From: Adiantum capillus-veneris
Lineage: Eukaryota; Streptophyta; Polypodiopsida; Polypodiales; Pteridaceae
NCBI GenBank assembly: GCA_014529385.2
Contig: CM043942.1
Coordinates: forward strand, 4,180,501-4,244,500
Direction: 5' to 3'
DNA length: 64,000 bases
Below the pieces are notes generated by a model. That model was not told the origin of the DNA, searched no databases, and saw only the letters and a list, made by a program, of their open reading frames with translations. Positions 1 to 10,165 of this stretch are shown here, piece by piece (the first letter of the stretch is position 1; every line of letters starts with the position of its first letter). The translations under genes were made by a program, and so were the position numbers.

Positions 1-409
1 TCTTTTCTCACCTATGATGGCACCTTTGGTGCTACCAACAAAGTGTTGGCCTTCATCCGGCAATTTGATGCGATCTTTGGAGACGAGGGCTTCACGGAGT
101 CCTCAAGCTACACCATATAGCTATGCACTTCCAAAAATCAGCTCGTCAATGGTGGGCTAGCCTTCGTGGCAATGGCGAAGCCCCAAAGACATGGAAAACT
201 CTGTAAGTTTCCATCAGGAAGCAATTCCTTGCAAGCAATGCAAAGGAGAAAGTGCTTACCGAATGGCGCAGCTTGAAGCTTCTCTCCTGAGTCTATCCAC
301 AAGTATGTAGACAAGTTTTGGGATTTACATCTCAAGGCTACTGTCTTTCAAAAGATAGACTTTTGTCGAGCAAAAGCAACAATTTTGTGCGGGATTACCT
401 GAAGAGATG
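1..409 (+). pseudogene. gag core (retrotransposon gag domain), element A
   Basis: Translation in shifting frames gives the Retrotrans_gag signature: a TYDGTFG-like start, an AFIRQFDA stretch, then SIHKYVDKFWDLHLKATVFQ near 295-350. Gag forms the cytoplasmic virus-like particle. The same stretch reads cleanly in the related element at 54700-55160. Here single-base indels and stops break it (for example a stop near 118 and frame changes near 205 and 290), so no single frame crosses the domain. It is truncated by the window start. Confidence 0.8.
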
Positions 410-1483
410 ACTGAATACATCAACTCTCAACAGCCTGGTTCTATCACCGAAGTAATCCATCACACCATGGTTGCTTCACGCATCAATTTCCATCAAGGGG
501 CTAGATGGAATGTCAAGCCCATGGAAAACAAAGAGAAAAATGATGCAAAGGGAAAAACCAATGCTCAAAATTCTTCCCAAGGCACTTCCAACAACAACAA
601 CAATCGGTCCAAGGAGAAGGGAGTTTACAAAGGGAAAAAAAAACTCTCTCCTGAAGAGCTTGAAGCTTTTCGCAAGGACCATAAGTGTTTCAAGTGTGGG
701 GAGCAAGGACATGGCTATCGTTCTTGCCCCAAGAAGAATGCTCGCAATGAGACTCCTAGGGCTTCCACCATCGAAGCTCCAAAAGAGGATGTTCATTGCA
801 AAGGATCATCACTTTCCTATGCTTGGGGAAAGGTAAGAGATCATGATGCCTTCATCTTGTTTGACCCTGGCTCTACTCACAACTTCATATCAACGGACTT
901 GACCACCAAGCTGGGAATTCAAGCTTTCGAGATGGGAGATATGGTAATGGCTGACACAACTTTCAAGGGACATCAAGCCTCCATTACTCCCTTGATTGGG
1001 AAGTTGAGGCTTCATGTCCAAAGCTATGTCGACAAAGAAGACTTTTTCATCTCTCCTCTCCAATATGAGGATGCTGTCTTAGGGGAACCATGGTTTGATC
1101 GCATGGTTGCCAATATGAAGTTCCCTAAAAGGAGAATCTACTTCACCTACAGGGGAAAGAACATGTATATAGATGCTAGTGAGCATGGTTGCACTTTTCC
1201 ACTCGTAAGTCCTCCTGCTTTTGATAAATCAATGAAGAGCTTTGTTTTTGCATACTTGATTTTTATCAAAGAATCTCTAAACGATCCTAATGTTTCATCA
1301 AATGTAAATGGTAGGAATCAAGAAGAGTTAGACTTGTCTAATTTTCTAAAAGGATTCCAAGATGTGTTCATTGATGATATCCCTATGGACTTACCTCCAA
1401 AACAAGGGGATGATGACCATCGCATTGAGCTCCTTCCAGGAAGACCGCATTTCACACAACGTTCGATCTTTATGAATATCTAG
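407..1483 (+). pseudogene. gag C-terminus (CCHC knuckle) and aspartic protease ORF, element A
   Basis: This 358-codon open frame carries a zinc knuckle, CFKCGEQGHGYRSC (CX2CX4HX4C, about residues 94-107), that binds genomic RNA. A retropepsin-like domain follows, with LFDPGSTHNFIS at residues 151-162 and downstream ILG-type sequence AVLGEPWFD. The catalytic triplet is D-P-G, not the usual D-[ST]-G, and the copy at 55369 has the same residues, so this is a family trait rather than damage to one copy. The frame ends at a stop just after the RT N-terminal deletion. The true gag start lies upstream in a broken frame; the ATG at 407 is only the first in frame. Confidence 0.8.
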
Positions 1484-1485
1484 TC

Positions 1486-2345
1486 ATGTCTTTTGTCTTG
1501 ATTAATGCACCAGCTACGTTGAATCATCTAATGGAGAAATTTTTTAGACCTTATCGCAAATTCATTGGAGTGTTCTTTGATGATATCATCATCTACTCCA
1601 AGTCTTTGGAGGAACATAAGCATCATCTCCAAGTGATTTTTCAAGCATTGAGGGAGAACAAGCTTTTATCAACCAAAAGAAAAGCGTTTTTTTCCTACAA
1701 GAGATTCAATACCTTGATCATAATATCTCTCAAGATGGTATCCATATGGATCCATCAAAGTTAGAGGTAATAAAAACATGGCCTAATCCAAGGAATCTAC
1801 ATGAGCGAAGAAGCTTTATTGGTATGTGCACATACTATAGACCCTTCATAGCAAAATTTTCTCAAATAGCAGGACCACTACATGACTTGACTAAGAAGAA
1901 CGTTAAGTATGTATGGACTGCTAAGGAGCAAAATTCTTTTGATAAGATCAAGGAGAAGCTTACCTCCCAACCAATCCTCATGCTTTCGTATCTCTCAAAT
2001 CCATTTGAGGTCCAATGTGATGCTTGTGGTTATTGCCTTGGAGCAGTTTTGCTTCAAGAAGAGCATGTCATAGCATATGAGAGCCAAAGGCTCATTACTG
2101 ATGAACGAGTCTTGGGCATTTATGAGAAAGAGCTTTTAGCTATTCTACATGTCCTAGACACATGGAATCACTATTTATTGGGGACTCCATTTATCCGACG
2201 AACTGACCACCAAAGTCTCAAGTATTTCATGACGCAAACCAAGCTTCCTGACAAACAAATGAGGTGGGAAAATTTTCTTTCGCAATTTAATTTCCATATT
2301 GTTCACATTGCTGATAAGCACAATCAAGTGGCCAATGCACTTTAA
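1486..2345 (+). pseudogene. reverse transcriptase C-terminal part and RNase H, element A
   Basis: Two overlapping frames (1486-1764 and 1746-2345) encode the second half of a Ty3/gypsy RT and the RNase H. The polymerase motif reads FFDDIIIYSK near 1570-1600, the family's version of YxDD. After a frameshift near 1750 come the connection segment (SFIGMCTYYRPFI) and RNase H with VQCDACGYCLGAVLLQE, then TDHQSLKYF. The RT fingers and the first catalytic Asp are missing through the upstream deletion, so the enzyme cannot work. The frame ends at a TAA (2343-2345) where the relative at 5600 on the minus strand reads on (ADALSRR). Confidence 0.85.
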
Positions 2346-3260
2346 CGATGACCGAAAGTTAATGCAGTGTCTATAGCTACTCACAATGATCTATCCTCTA
2401 TGATAGATGAGTATACTACTGACCTTGACTTTAGAGACATATTGTTAGCCCTTCCTTTGAGGAAGAAAGAGGAGCCATTCACCTTTTAGGATGGTTATCT
2501 TGTCCATGGCAATAGGCTATGTGTTACCCATTCCCTTCGTAAAAAAATTATGTATGAATCCCATGCTCCTCCCTATGCAGGGCATAGAGGTATTCAACCT
2601 ACTCTTCGAGGACTAGAGACATATTTCTATTGGCCTACCATGAAAGTGGACATACAAGAGTATTTTTCAAAATGCATAGTATACCAAAAGGCCAAGTATG
2701 ATAGAGGGAAGCAGCCTGGATTACTCCAGCCATTGCCTATCCCAAATTCACCATGGGAGAGTATATCCATGGATTTCATCTTTGGATTGCCCAAGTCTAT
2801 CCATGGGAATATGGGAATATGGACAATAGTCGACAGGTTTGGCAAGCAAGCACACTTTATTCTTGTCAAAAAGACTATTAAGGCACACCAAATGGCAACT
2901 CTCTTCATATCACAAATTTTCAAACACCATGGATTACCCACACCCATTGTGTCAGATAGAGATCCTAGAATGACCATTAATTTTTGGTAAGGTCTCTTTG
3001 AAAATCTTGGAACAAGATTGAATTTCTCTTCGGCCTATCACCCACAAACGGATGGAAAAGTGGAGATAGCCAATCTACAATACTCAATCTACTAAAGACT
3101 TATGTTGTAGAAGTAGATCAACACTCACAATGGAAAAAGTACTTACCTCTTGTAGAGTATGCCTACAATAATACTGTACATACTTATACGGGAAAAGCAC
3201 CTTTTGAGATCATTGAGGGAAGATCTTAAAGTCCCTTGCTACTCAAAGTACATGGGAAGA
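2346..3260 (+). pseudogene. integrase, element A
   Basis: The segment holds an H2C2 zinc-binding region (HAPPYAGHRG, then CIVYQK near 2670-2690) and the catalytic core (SMDFIFGLPKS near 2770 and DRDPRM near 2955). The second Cys of the zinc motif is replaced by Tyr; the copy at about 5260 on the minus strand keeps C-V-V-C. Stops at about 2488 and 2988 and a frameshift near 3080 break it. Integrase would insert the cDNA into chromatin. The reading ends within the C-terminal linker at 3260, where the LTR of element B starts; the last five bases before it are GAAGA. Confidence 0.85.
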
Positions 3261-4069
3261 TGTAACATTTAATGGCCTAAAAACTTGTGTGTCGCGGAAA
3301 TTAGCATGAACATAGTGGGCATTTCATTAGAATAGATTCCTAATGAGAATTACAAGAGTGCTTGGGTAAAGAGAGCAACAAAAAGCATAACACCTAGTTA
3401 GATAGCATGAACAATACTTTCAAAAGAGAGAGAAATTAAGCTATTGACAACAGTTGAGGACCGGATTTGCATGGAGCCGGTCCCCCCTCCAAAAGGCTTT
3501 GTATTATGGTTTCTCCCATCAAAGACATTGTACAATACAATTCTTTGTGTTTCTTCAAGACTAGCTAGTGCAATGAAGATGAAAGCTTCATGCACTAAGC
3601 AAAACACTTAGCAAACACAACATTAATTATCCCCGGTCTCAGACCCAAGACCTCACACACCTTCGAAGATGGTGAGAGCTAGTAGGGTATGAGAGTAGAT
3701 TGAGAGGAAGAAGGAGTATCTTACGAGAAAGATGTACATCTCCTCACATAATCACTCATATTAGCATAGCTTAGCTTAGTAATTAGATTGGTAGAGGAGA
3801 TGAGCATGCATTGAAGCTTGGCTCTTGGTTGGATTTGCATCCACATACCAAGAGTGTGTTGATGTAGGCTTCTATCTCACAAGCTTGGAGTAGGTGATGA
3901 GCTCTCCATTAAAGCTTGGGAAGAGATAGTCTTCTTTTCTTCACACATGAGATTGTGTGAGTGTGTGTGTGATAATGCCTTGCAAAAATTAGCCCCATCT
4001 CTCTCTTGGGAGAGCTCTCTTGCTCTACCCTCATTGGACCTCCCTAGGTCAAGCCAATGACTATTAAGC
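3261..4069 (-). repeat. 3' LTR of element B, truncated
   Basis: The segment starts with TGTAACATTTAATGGCC, as does the LTR at 8195, and matches it closely to about 4069. There the match ends and duplicated pol sequence begins. It keeps a 368-bp stretch (3383-3750) that the right LTR has lost. That stretch is also found in the LTRs at 10668 and 52235, so the right copy has the deletion. Confidence 0.85.
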
Positions 4070-4070
4070 T

Positions 4071-4540
4071 TGATTGGCCTAAGAATATGGAAGGGACCAT
4101 AGTACCTTTTTGCTAGTTTAGCATAGTACTTTTGGTGGCCCGTAGGATTCTTGCCTGTCGTGTGCCTTAATCAAGCCTTGGGAAACTTTAATAAGATATC
4201 ATCGGATAGTCTTATTGCCTCTTAATACCTTGTCTTCATGTCGGAGAATGGACTCGGGCTGTAGCACCTCCTCTTGGTCCTCGATCTCCTGTGGGTCTTC
4301 AATAGTTGGTTCTTGAAGTGGCTCTCCTTTGTAAGGCTTTAATAGGCTCACATGGAAAGCATTGTGTATGAGCCAATGATTGGGAAACTTGAGTTGATAG
4401 GCCATCTCATTGATTGGTCTAAGAATCTGGAAGGGACCATAGTACCTTTTTGCTAGATTAGCATAGTACTTTTGGTGGCCCGTAGGATTCTTGCCCGTCG
4501 TGTGCCTTAATCGAGCCTTGGGAAACTTTAATAAGACCCA
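4071..4540 (-). repeat. direct duplication of a ~128-bp pol segment
   Basis: The sequence at 4071-4197 is repeated at 4413-4540 with a few substitutions. Both encode, on the minus strand, the stretch just before the chromodomain region (a conserved [14 protein letters not shown]-type linker in the relative at 10130). The first copy is fused directly to the truncated LTR. This suggests an aberrant reverse-transcription jump or unequal repair at the 3' end. Confidence 0.75.
4199..4405 (-). pseudogene. integrase C-terminal region with chromodomain-like start, element B
   Basis: The 68-codon frame contains [13 protein letters not shown], the typical end of a chromovirus integrase, followed by [16 protein letters not shown], the start of the C-terminal chromodomain. 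The corresponding segment at 9738-10133 continues through YLITFKN and ARWMQ. Chromodomains of these integrases guide insertion to modified chromatin. Here the reading breaks into the duplicated pol segment, so the domain is incomplete. Confidence 0.75.
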
Positions 4541-5760
4541 ATAATTTTCTTTAAAGGCTTGGGCTCTTCTGTGCTTGTCAGCAGCAGCCTTTTGCCTTTG
4601 GTGTGAGATAGAGATAGCATCCTTAATCTTTTGAAAGATTCTTGTAGGTCTCGGCTATACTCATCTGCAGCGAAGATCTTCCCATGTACCTTAAGTAGCA
4701 AGGGACTTTTTGATCTTTCCTCTATTACCTCGAAAGGTGCTTTTCCCGTGGAAGTATGTACAGTGTTATTGTAAGCATACTCCACTAAGGGTAAGTACTT
4801 CTCCCATTGGGATCTTTGATCTACTTCCGTTACATAGGCTTTTAGTAGATTGAGAATTGTTAGGTTAGCTATTTCACTTTGGCCATCCGTTTGTGGATGA
4901 TAGGCCGAAGAAAAGTTTAGCCTTGTCCCTAAATTCTCAAAGAGACCCTTCCAGAAATTACTGGTCATTCTAGGATCTCTATCCAACACTATGGACATTG
5001 GCAAGCCATGGTACTTGAAAATTTGTCAAATGAAGAGGGTTGCCATTTGATGGGCTTTGATAGTCTTTTTGACAGGTATAAAATGAGCTTGTTTACTGAA
5101 CCTGTCTACTATCGTCCATATTCCCGTATTCCCATGGATAGACTTAGGCAATCCAAAGATAAAATCCATGGATATGATCTTCCATGGTGAATTAGGGATT
5201 GGCAAGGGTTGATGCAATCCAAGTTGCTTCCCTCTATCAAATTTTGTCTTTTGGCATACCACACATTTAGAAACATACTCTTGTATGTTCACTTTCATGG
5301 TAGGCCAATAGAAATATGTTTCAATTCCCTTTAAGGTAGACTGAATCCCTCTATGACCCGCATAAGGTGGAGCATGTGATTCATACATTACTTTCTCACG
5401 TAGTGAGTTAGTAACACATAGTCTATTGCTGTAGAGAAGATAACCATCTTGTAAAGTAAATGGTTCTTCTTTCTTCCCTAATGCAAGGGTTGAAATCACA
5501 TCTCTAAAATCGGGATCAATAGCATACTCATCTATCATTGAAGATAGATCATTGTGAGTTGCTATGGAAACCACATTCACTCTCGGCCGTCTTGAGAGTG
5601 CATCAGCTACTTGATTATGCTTTCCAGCAATGTGAGCAATATGAAAATGAAATTGCGAAAGAAAATTTGCCCACCTCATTTGTTTGTCGGAGAGCTTGGT
5701 CTGCATCATGAAGTACTTAAGACTTTGGTGATTCGTTTGCAGAATAAAAGGAGTTCCCAA
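4528..5760 (-). pseudogene. RNase H end and integrase, element B
   Basis: Two frames (5026-5760 and 4528-5004) lie in the same reading frame and are separated by a TGA at 5026-5028 within the integrase core. Landmarks in order are TNHQSLKYF (RNase H), HNQVADALSRR, the zinc region HAPPYAGHRG with CVVCQK, the core SMDFIFGLP, DRDPRM, and the E-containing HPQTDGQSEIAN. All D-D-E residues appear present. The open frame over about 400 codons with one stop shows only moderate decay. The frame ends by drifting out of phase near 4540. Confidence 0.85.
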
Positions 5761-5859
5761 TAAATAGTGCTTCCATGAGTCTAAGGCATGTATAACTACA
5801 AGGAGTTCCTTTTCATATATGCCTAGAGATTGCTCAACAGGGTCGAGCCTTCGACTCTC

Positions 5860-6663
5860 CTAGCCTATGGCGTGCCCTTCTTGGAGCAAAACAGCTCCAA
5901 GGCAATCACCACAAGCATCACATTGGACCTCAAATGGTTTTGAGAGATCCGGTAGTGTAAGCACAGGTTGAGAGATAAGCTTTTCTTTAAGCTTTTCGAA
6001 AGCATTGTTCTCCTTAGCAGACCATGTATACCTAACTCTTTTCTTTGTTAGGTCATGTAATGGTCCCGCAATTTCTGAGAACTTTTCTATGAAGCGTCTA
6101 TAGCATGCACACATACCTATAAAGCTTCTTAGTTGATGAAGATTCCTTGGTTTAGGCCATCCTTTTATTACCTCTAACTTGGATGGATCCATTTGGATGC
6201 CATCTTGAGAGATAATGTGACCTAAATACTGAATCTCTTGCAAGAAAAATTCACTTTTCTTTCGATTAACATAAAGTTTATTCTCTCTCAAAACTTGAAA
6301 TATTACCTGGAGGTGTTGCTTGTGTTCGTCTAATGAATTAAAGTAGATGATAATATCATCAAAGAACACTCCAGTGAAGGTTCGATGAGGCTTGAACAGC
6401 TTCTCCATCAAGCGGTTGACTGTGGCTGGTGCATTGGTCAATCCAAAAGGCATGACAATGTATTCATAAAGACCAAATGTGGTGCAAAATGCGGTCTTTA
6501 CAATGTCTTGATCAACTATCCTTATTTGATGATAGCCACTTTTTACGTCAATCCTACTGAGGTAGGTCGATCCTTGTAGCTTATCAAATAGGTCTTGTAC
6601 CCGTGGAACGGGAAACCTATTCTTGATAGTGATCCTATCTAGTGCTCTATAGTCGACACACAT
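5860..6663 (-). pseudogene. reverse transcriptase and RNase H start, element B
   Basis: The 267-codon frame starts at MCVDYRALD and includes IDVKSGYHQIRI (first catalytic Asp), MPFGLTNAPATVNRLM, the GVFFDDIIIY polymerase motif, GHIISQDGIQMDP, the connection FIGMCACYRRF, and RNase H DACGDCLGAVLLQEG. A TAG at about 5860 interrupts it in the same frame as the downstream integrase frame. Upstream, the frame is fused to gag without protease or RT N-terminus. It is the best preserved RT of this family in the window. Confidence 0.88.
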
Positions 6664-7792
6664 ACGATATGTGCCGTCTGGCTTTGAGTTGTAGGTCCCA
6701 AAACTTGTCTACATATTTGTGGATGGATTCATAGGGAGAGAGCTTTAAGCTTCGCCATTCGGTGAGTACTTTGTCTTTGGCATCAGTGGCCAAAAACTGC
6801 TTCATAATGGAAGCTCTTAAAGCTTTCCATGTTCGTGGAGCTTCACCGTTGGCTCGTAGGCTAGACCACCATTGTCTGGCGGACTTTTGAAAGTGCATAG
6901 ATACATGGCGTAGCTTAGAGGACTACGTGAAGCCCTCATCTCCAAACGCCGCATCAAACTGTTGGATAAAGGCCAAGACTTTGTCCGTAGCACCAAAGGT
7001 GCCATCATAGGTAAGGAAAGAGATGCTCTTCCCTCCCTCTTTGAACTTCTTCAGCTTGGATGACCTCTTCCATGTGGTATAGTATTTCCTATGGCCTCTT
7101 CTTTTTGATGGTTCAAAGGTTGCACCATCACTTTCTTGAGAAGGTGAAGAATTTGAAGAAGGTGGAGAAGAGGGTGACCTCTTTCTCTCCTTTTTCTTGT
7201 CTTGATCTTCGTCGTCTTCACCATCACTTTCATAAGAGGAAGAGGATGAAGAAGATGGAGAAGAGGGTGTTCTCTTTCTCGCCTTTTTCTTCTCTTGCTT
7301 TTTATCATTCCTCTTTGAATTATGGTGTGGAGAAGAGTGTGATGGTCTTCTCCGCTTTGGTGGTGATGGAGAGCGTTTAGCCCGCCGTCTTCATGGAGCC
7401 ATCTCCGCCGAGGTGGCGGGAGACTCACTTCTTTCTCGTTCCTTCAGTGGAGGCTCTTGAGTTCTCCTTTGGGAAGGAGATGCATCATCAAGAAGTAAAT
7501 TCTTGAGCCCTTCGTATGGATTCTCTTCTTCTTCCCGAATCGGAGAGAGACCTCTTTTGGGAGTCTCACAAGGAGGCTTCCTAGGTGTTCTCTTGTCATG
7601 GTGATGAGCTTGGAGAATCCCGTGAGCACGGAGCTGCCATTGCACTTCACTTTGGAGAGATGGATTGCCCATGGCTTGTTGAAGCCTAGAAACAAGATAG
7701 TTAACAAGCATTGGAGCATCATTAGTAGCTTGCTCATTAGCAAAATCAAAGTTATCAACATTAATTTCACTCACTTTACTATTGTCAACCAT
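6664..7792 (-). pseudogene. gag, element B, with internal deletion into pol
   Basis: The 5' part (7391-7792, 133 codons, starting MVDNSKVSEINVDN) gives the gag N-terminus with RLQQAMGNPSLQSEV. The middle (7051-7428) is a charged Ser/Arg/Glu-rich linker broken by frameshifts. The gag core follows at 6665-6950 (MHFQKSARQWWSSLRANGE, then SIHKYVDKFWDLQLK). Directly after FWDLQLK the sequence switches to the RT codons for GTYRMCVDY near 6675. About 1.3 kb (knuckle, protease, RT fingers) are absent compared with the copy at 55018-56300. Confidence 0.8.
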
Positions 7793-8181
7793 TCTAACAA
7801 CTTTTAGGTGTACTTTGGCACTTCAAGCCCTAGTTGCTACTCCTCTTTACCCCTTTAGAAAAAGCACTCAAGCTACTGTACTCGTGGCTTGAATACCATT
7901 AATTGCAAGGAATAGAAGAGAGGGTCTTTCAACACCAAAACAGCACCGGCTCCTGTCAAGCTTCTAATAGCTCAATAGTGGTTAAGCCGTAGGCAAGCCC
8001 CATAGGACTCCACTATTAAGACCATAGCTCTCGACGCTGATGCCCCGTTAACTGCACGAAGGCAGGCGCACTGCAAGGCTGAAAAATCCCTATTCTACTT
8101 ACTCACAGGCAATTAATAATACCAACCATTTATAGCTAGCTTGAGGACCTCCCTTCTTGAGCAAGAAAAGAGAAACCTTGT
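7793..8181 (-). other. leader between PBS and gag, element B
   Basis: This untranslated stretch lies between the primer binding site and the gag ATG. It matches the leader at 53808-54235 of the related element in scattered blocks (for example the TAGCTCAATAGTG and CAAGCCCCATAGGAC region). No ORF or other signal was recognised. Confidence 0.6.
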
Positions 8182-8193
8182 GCTCTGATACCA
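8182..8193 (-). promoter_or_regulatory. primer binding site (tRNA-iMet), element B
   Basis: On the minus strand the bases read TGGTATCAGAGC, the complement of the plant initiator tRNA-Met 3' end, one base from the LTR end at 8195. This fixes the orientation of B and marks 8195-9381 as its 5' LTR. Confidence 0.92.
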
Positions 8194-8194
8194 A

Positions 8195-9381
8195 TGTAAC
8201 ATTTAATGGCCTAAAAACTTGTGTGTCGTGGAAATTAGCATGAACATAGTGGGCATTTCATTAGAATAGATTCCTAATGAGAATTACAAGAGTGCTTGGG
8301 TAAAGAGAGCAACAAAATCACTCATATTAGCATAGCTTAGCTTAGTAATTAGATTGGTAGAGGAGATGAGCATGCATTGAAGCTTGGCTCTTGGTTGGAT
8401 TTGCATCCACATACCAAGAGTGTGTCGATGTAGGCTTCTATCTCACAAGCTTGGAGTAGGTGATGAGCTCTCCATTAAAGCTTGGGAAGAGATAGTCTTC
8501 TTTTCTTCACACATGAGATTGTGTGAGTGTGTGTGTGATAATGCCTTGCAAAAATCAGCCCCCTCTCTCTCTTGGGCGAGCCCTCTTGCTCTACCCTCAT
8601 TGGACCTCCCCAGGTCAAGCCAATGACTATTAAGCAGCATAAGTAATAGCCTTCTGACATGTGTCACCCTTTCCCCCTTTGTGAGAGCTTTAGGTAATTT
8701 AATAATTCAACTAAACTCTCATTGGACCCCTTTGCCTCCTGGCCAATAGGAATCAAGCAAGCCTTTGGGATGCTGAATGCTCATTGGACTCCTTGGGAGA
8801 CTGTCCAATAGTCTTCTAGAGGACTTAATTCTCATTGGTTCTTTTATTAAGTGTTTTAAATTAATTAAACTAGATTTACTCTAGCCTAATTCTCATTGGT
8901 CCACCTCCAAGGCCATCCAATAGGAATTGGGTACACCTTGTGGGCATCTGGCCTAGGGAGCTGACATGTGTCCCTCATTCCCTTTGTGTAAAGGGAGCTT
9001 GTGTGTGTGTGTGTGTGGCTTTATCTCTCATCCCGTACATGCAAGGCTCGCCCCCATCCCAAGTAGGGATTGCAAAGACTTTTTTGTACATACACAAAGC
9101 ATCCAATTCCCTTAAGGTTGACCTTTGGACACAACCTTTGAATTTTGCAACCTTAGCATTTTGGAAGTATTAATGGGCTGAACCTTAGGGTCTTTTTAGC
9201 CCATTGTTGCACATGCCCCCCCCTTTGGATCCCTATTTTCCGTCCTTTGGATCCCTACTGTGGCCGGTCTGCTAGCTTAACCAATATTCTAGCTTTTTCT
9301 CCCGTGGCACTTCCCCATATTAAATGATCAGTTTAACATGAGAAAATCATTTAGGAGAATTAGATATTGATTATTATGACA
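8195..9381 (-). repeat. LTR shared by elements B (5' LTR) and C (3' LTR)
   Basis: The repeat runs from TGTAACATTT to TTATTATGACA, with the expected TG...CA ends. On one side it is flanked by the B primer binding site, on the other by a polypurine tract (9382-9398) followed by the C chromodomain region. A single LTR between two same-orientation internal regions is the mark of a tandem provirus made by recombination. It lacks 368 bp (relative to 3383-3750) after 8316. Full-length relatives are about 1.52-1.56 kb. Confidence 0.85.
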
Positions 9382-9398
9382 TTACCTCTCTCTTGAAA
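9382..9398 (-). promoter_or_regulatory. polypurine tract, element C
   Basis: On the minus strand this is TTTCAAGAGAGAGGTAA next to the LTR edge, the position of the plus-strand DNA primer. The same tract precedes the LTR at 10668 on the plus strand. Just upstream is the family's conserved CATAGTCGAGGACGACTATG, an inverted repeat in the 3' untranslated region. Confidence 0.8.
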
Positions 9399-9737
9399 TC
9401 ATAGTCGTCCTCGACTATGGTGTAGAGAAGATAAAACATATTCATGAGTCCTTTTCTTAGCGGGTAGAGGATCCGTATGTTACCCTACGACATCATTCCA
9501 CAATGGATGACTAGTCCATTTGGCGCTTGAGAGCCCGAGGTTGCCGCAAGCATGTCTGCACATTAGTCCTATCAGTCTTCCATAGTAGAGTGACAAGCTC
9601 TACTTGGTGTTTGGGAGACGTCGTCTCCGCAAACTTGATCTAAGCATGCATACTAATTCATTTTTGTGCACAATAAAGAAAAAGAGAGTCTTAAAAGACA
9701 AAAAACTTTGTTCATTTTTAACATTTTGTACATTTGC

Positions 9738-10133
9738 TTACTCTTGGGAAGCATTGTAAGCATTGACAAGGTTTAGGTTATCCTTTAATTGTATGCCTTG
9801 CATCCATCTAGCATCTTCAAAAGGAGAATTCTTAAACGTAATAAGATATTGTCGGATAGTCTTACCGCCTCTTAATACCTTGTCTTCATGTCGGAGAATG
9901 GACTCGGGCTGCAACACCTCCTCTTGGTCCTTGATCTCCGGTGGGTCTTCAATAGTTAATTCTTGAGGTGGCTCTCCTTTGTAAGGCTTTAATAGGCTCA
10001 CATAGAAAGCATTGTGTATGAGCCAATGATTGGGAAACTTGAGTTGATAGGCCATCTCATTGATTGGCCTAAGAATATGGAAGGGACCATAGTACCTTTT
10101 TGCTAGTTTAACATAGTACTTTTGGTGGCCCAT
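9738..10133 (-). pseudogene. integrase tail with chromodomain, element C
   Basis: The 131-codon open frame reads from the post-integrase linker ([18 protein letters not shown]) through [14 protein letters not shown] to a chromodomain: [19 protein letters not shown], then RQYLITFKNSPFEDARWMQ. It ends at an in-frame stop after NAYNASQE, the natural pol end. The charged pattern fits a chromodomain of the group lacking some aromatic cage residues. The N-terminal part of pol is absent. Confidence 0.82.
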
Positions 10134-10165
10134 AGGATTCTTGCCTGTCGTGTGCCTTAATCATA

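Larger units (their letters stand above)
1..3260 (+). mobile_element. Ty3/gypsy chromovirus A, internal region, 5' end outside window
   Basis: The order gag core, CCHC zinc knuckle, aspartic protease, reverse transcriptase, RNase H, integrase on the plus strand is the Ty3/gypsy order. The start matches the gag of the better preserved relative at 52235-57300 (compare the first bases here with about 54703). The copy is defective. About 330 bp of the RT N-terminal part are missing near 1440-1460, where the gag-protease frame jumps to the end of the RT fingers, and several stops and frameshifts follow. It stops abruptly at 3260, where an LTR of an antiparallel element begins. The plus-strand chromodomain tail and 3' LTR at 10166-12188 are probably its displaced 3' end. 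Confidence 0.9.
3261..9381 (-). mobile_element. Ty3/gypsy chromovirus B (minus strand), rearranged
   Basis: Reading right to left: 5' LTR (8195-9381), primer binding site (8182-8193), leader, gag, RT, RNase H, integrase, chromodomain tail, 3' LTR remnant (3261-4069). It belongs to the same family as elements A and the one at 52235. Its gag runs straight into RT near 6675, which removes the zinc knuckle, the protease and the RT N-terminus. The 3' end has lost the polypurine tract and part of the LTR and carries a duplicated pol segment. It sits in A in the opposite orientation. No target duplication can be shown, because the right LTR is shared with another internal region (C). Confidence 0.85.
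9382..10165 (-). mobile_element. Ty3/gypsy element C, 3' internal fragment
   Basis: This is only the 3' end of an internal region: chromodomain region, untranslated tail and polypurine tract leading into the shared LTR. It is cut at about 10165, where plus-strand sequence of the same kind (D) begins. The two 3' ends therefore face away from a common break point. Confidence 0.8.
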
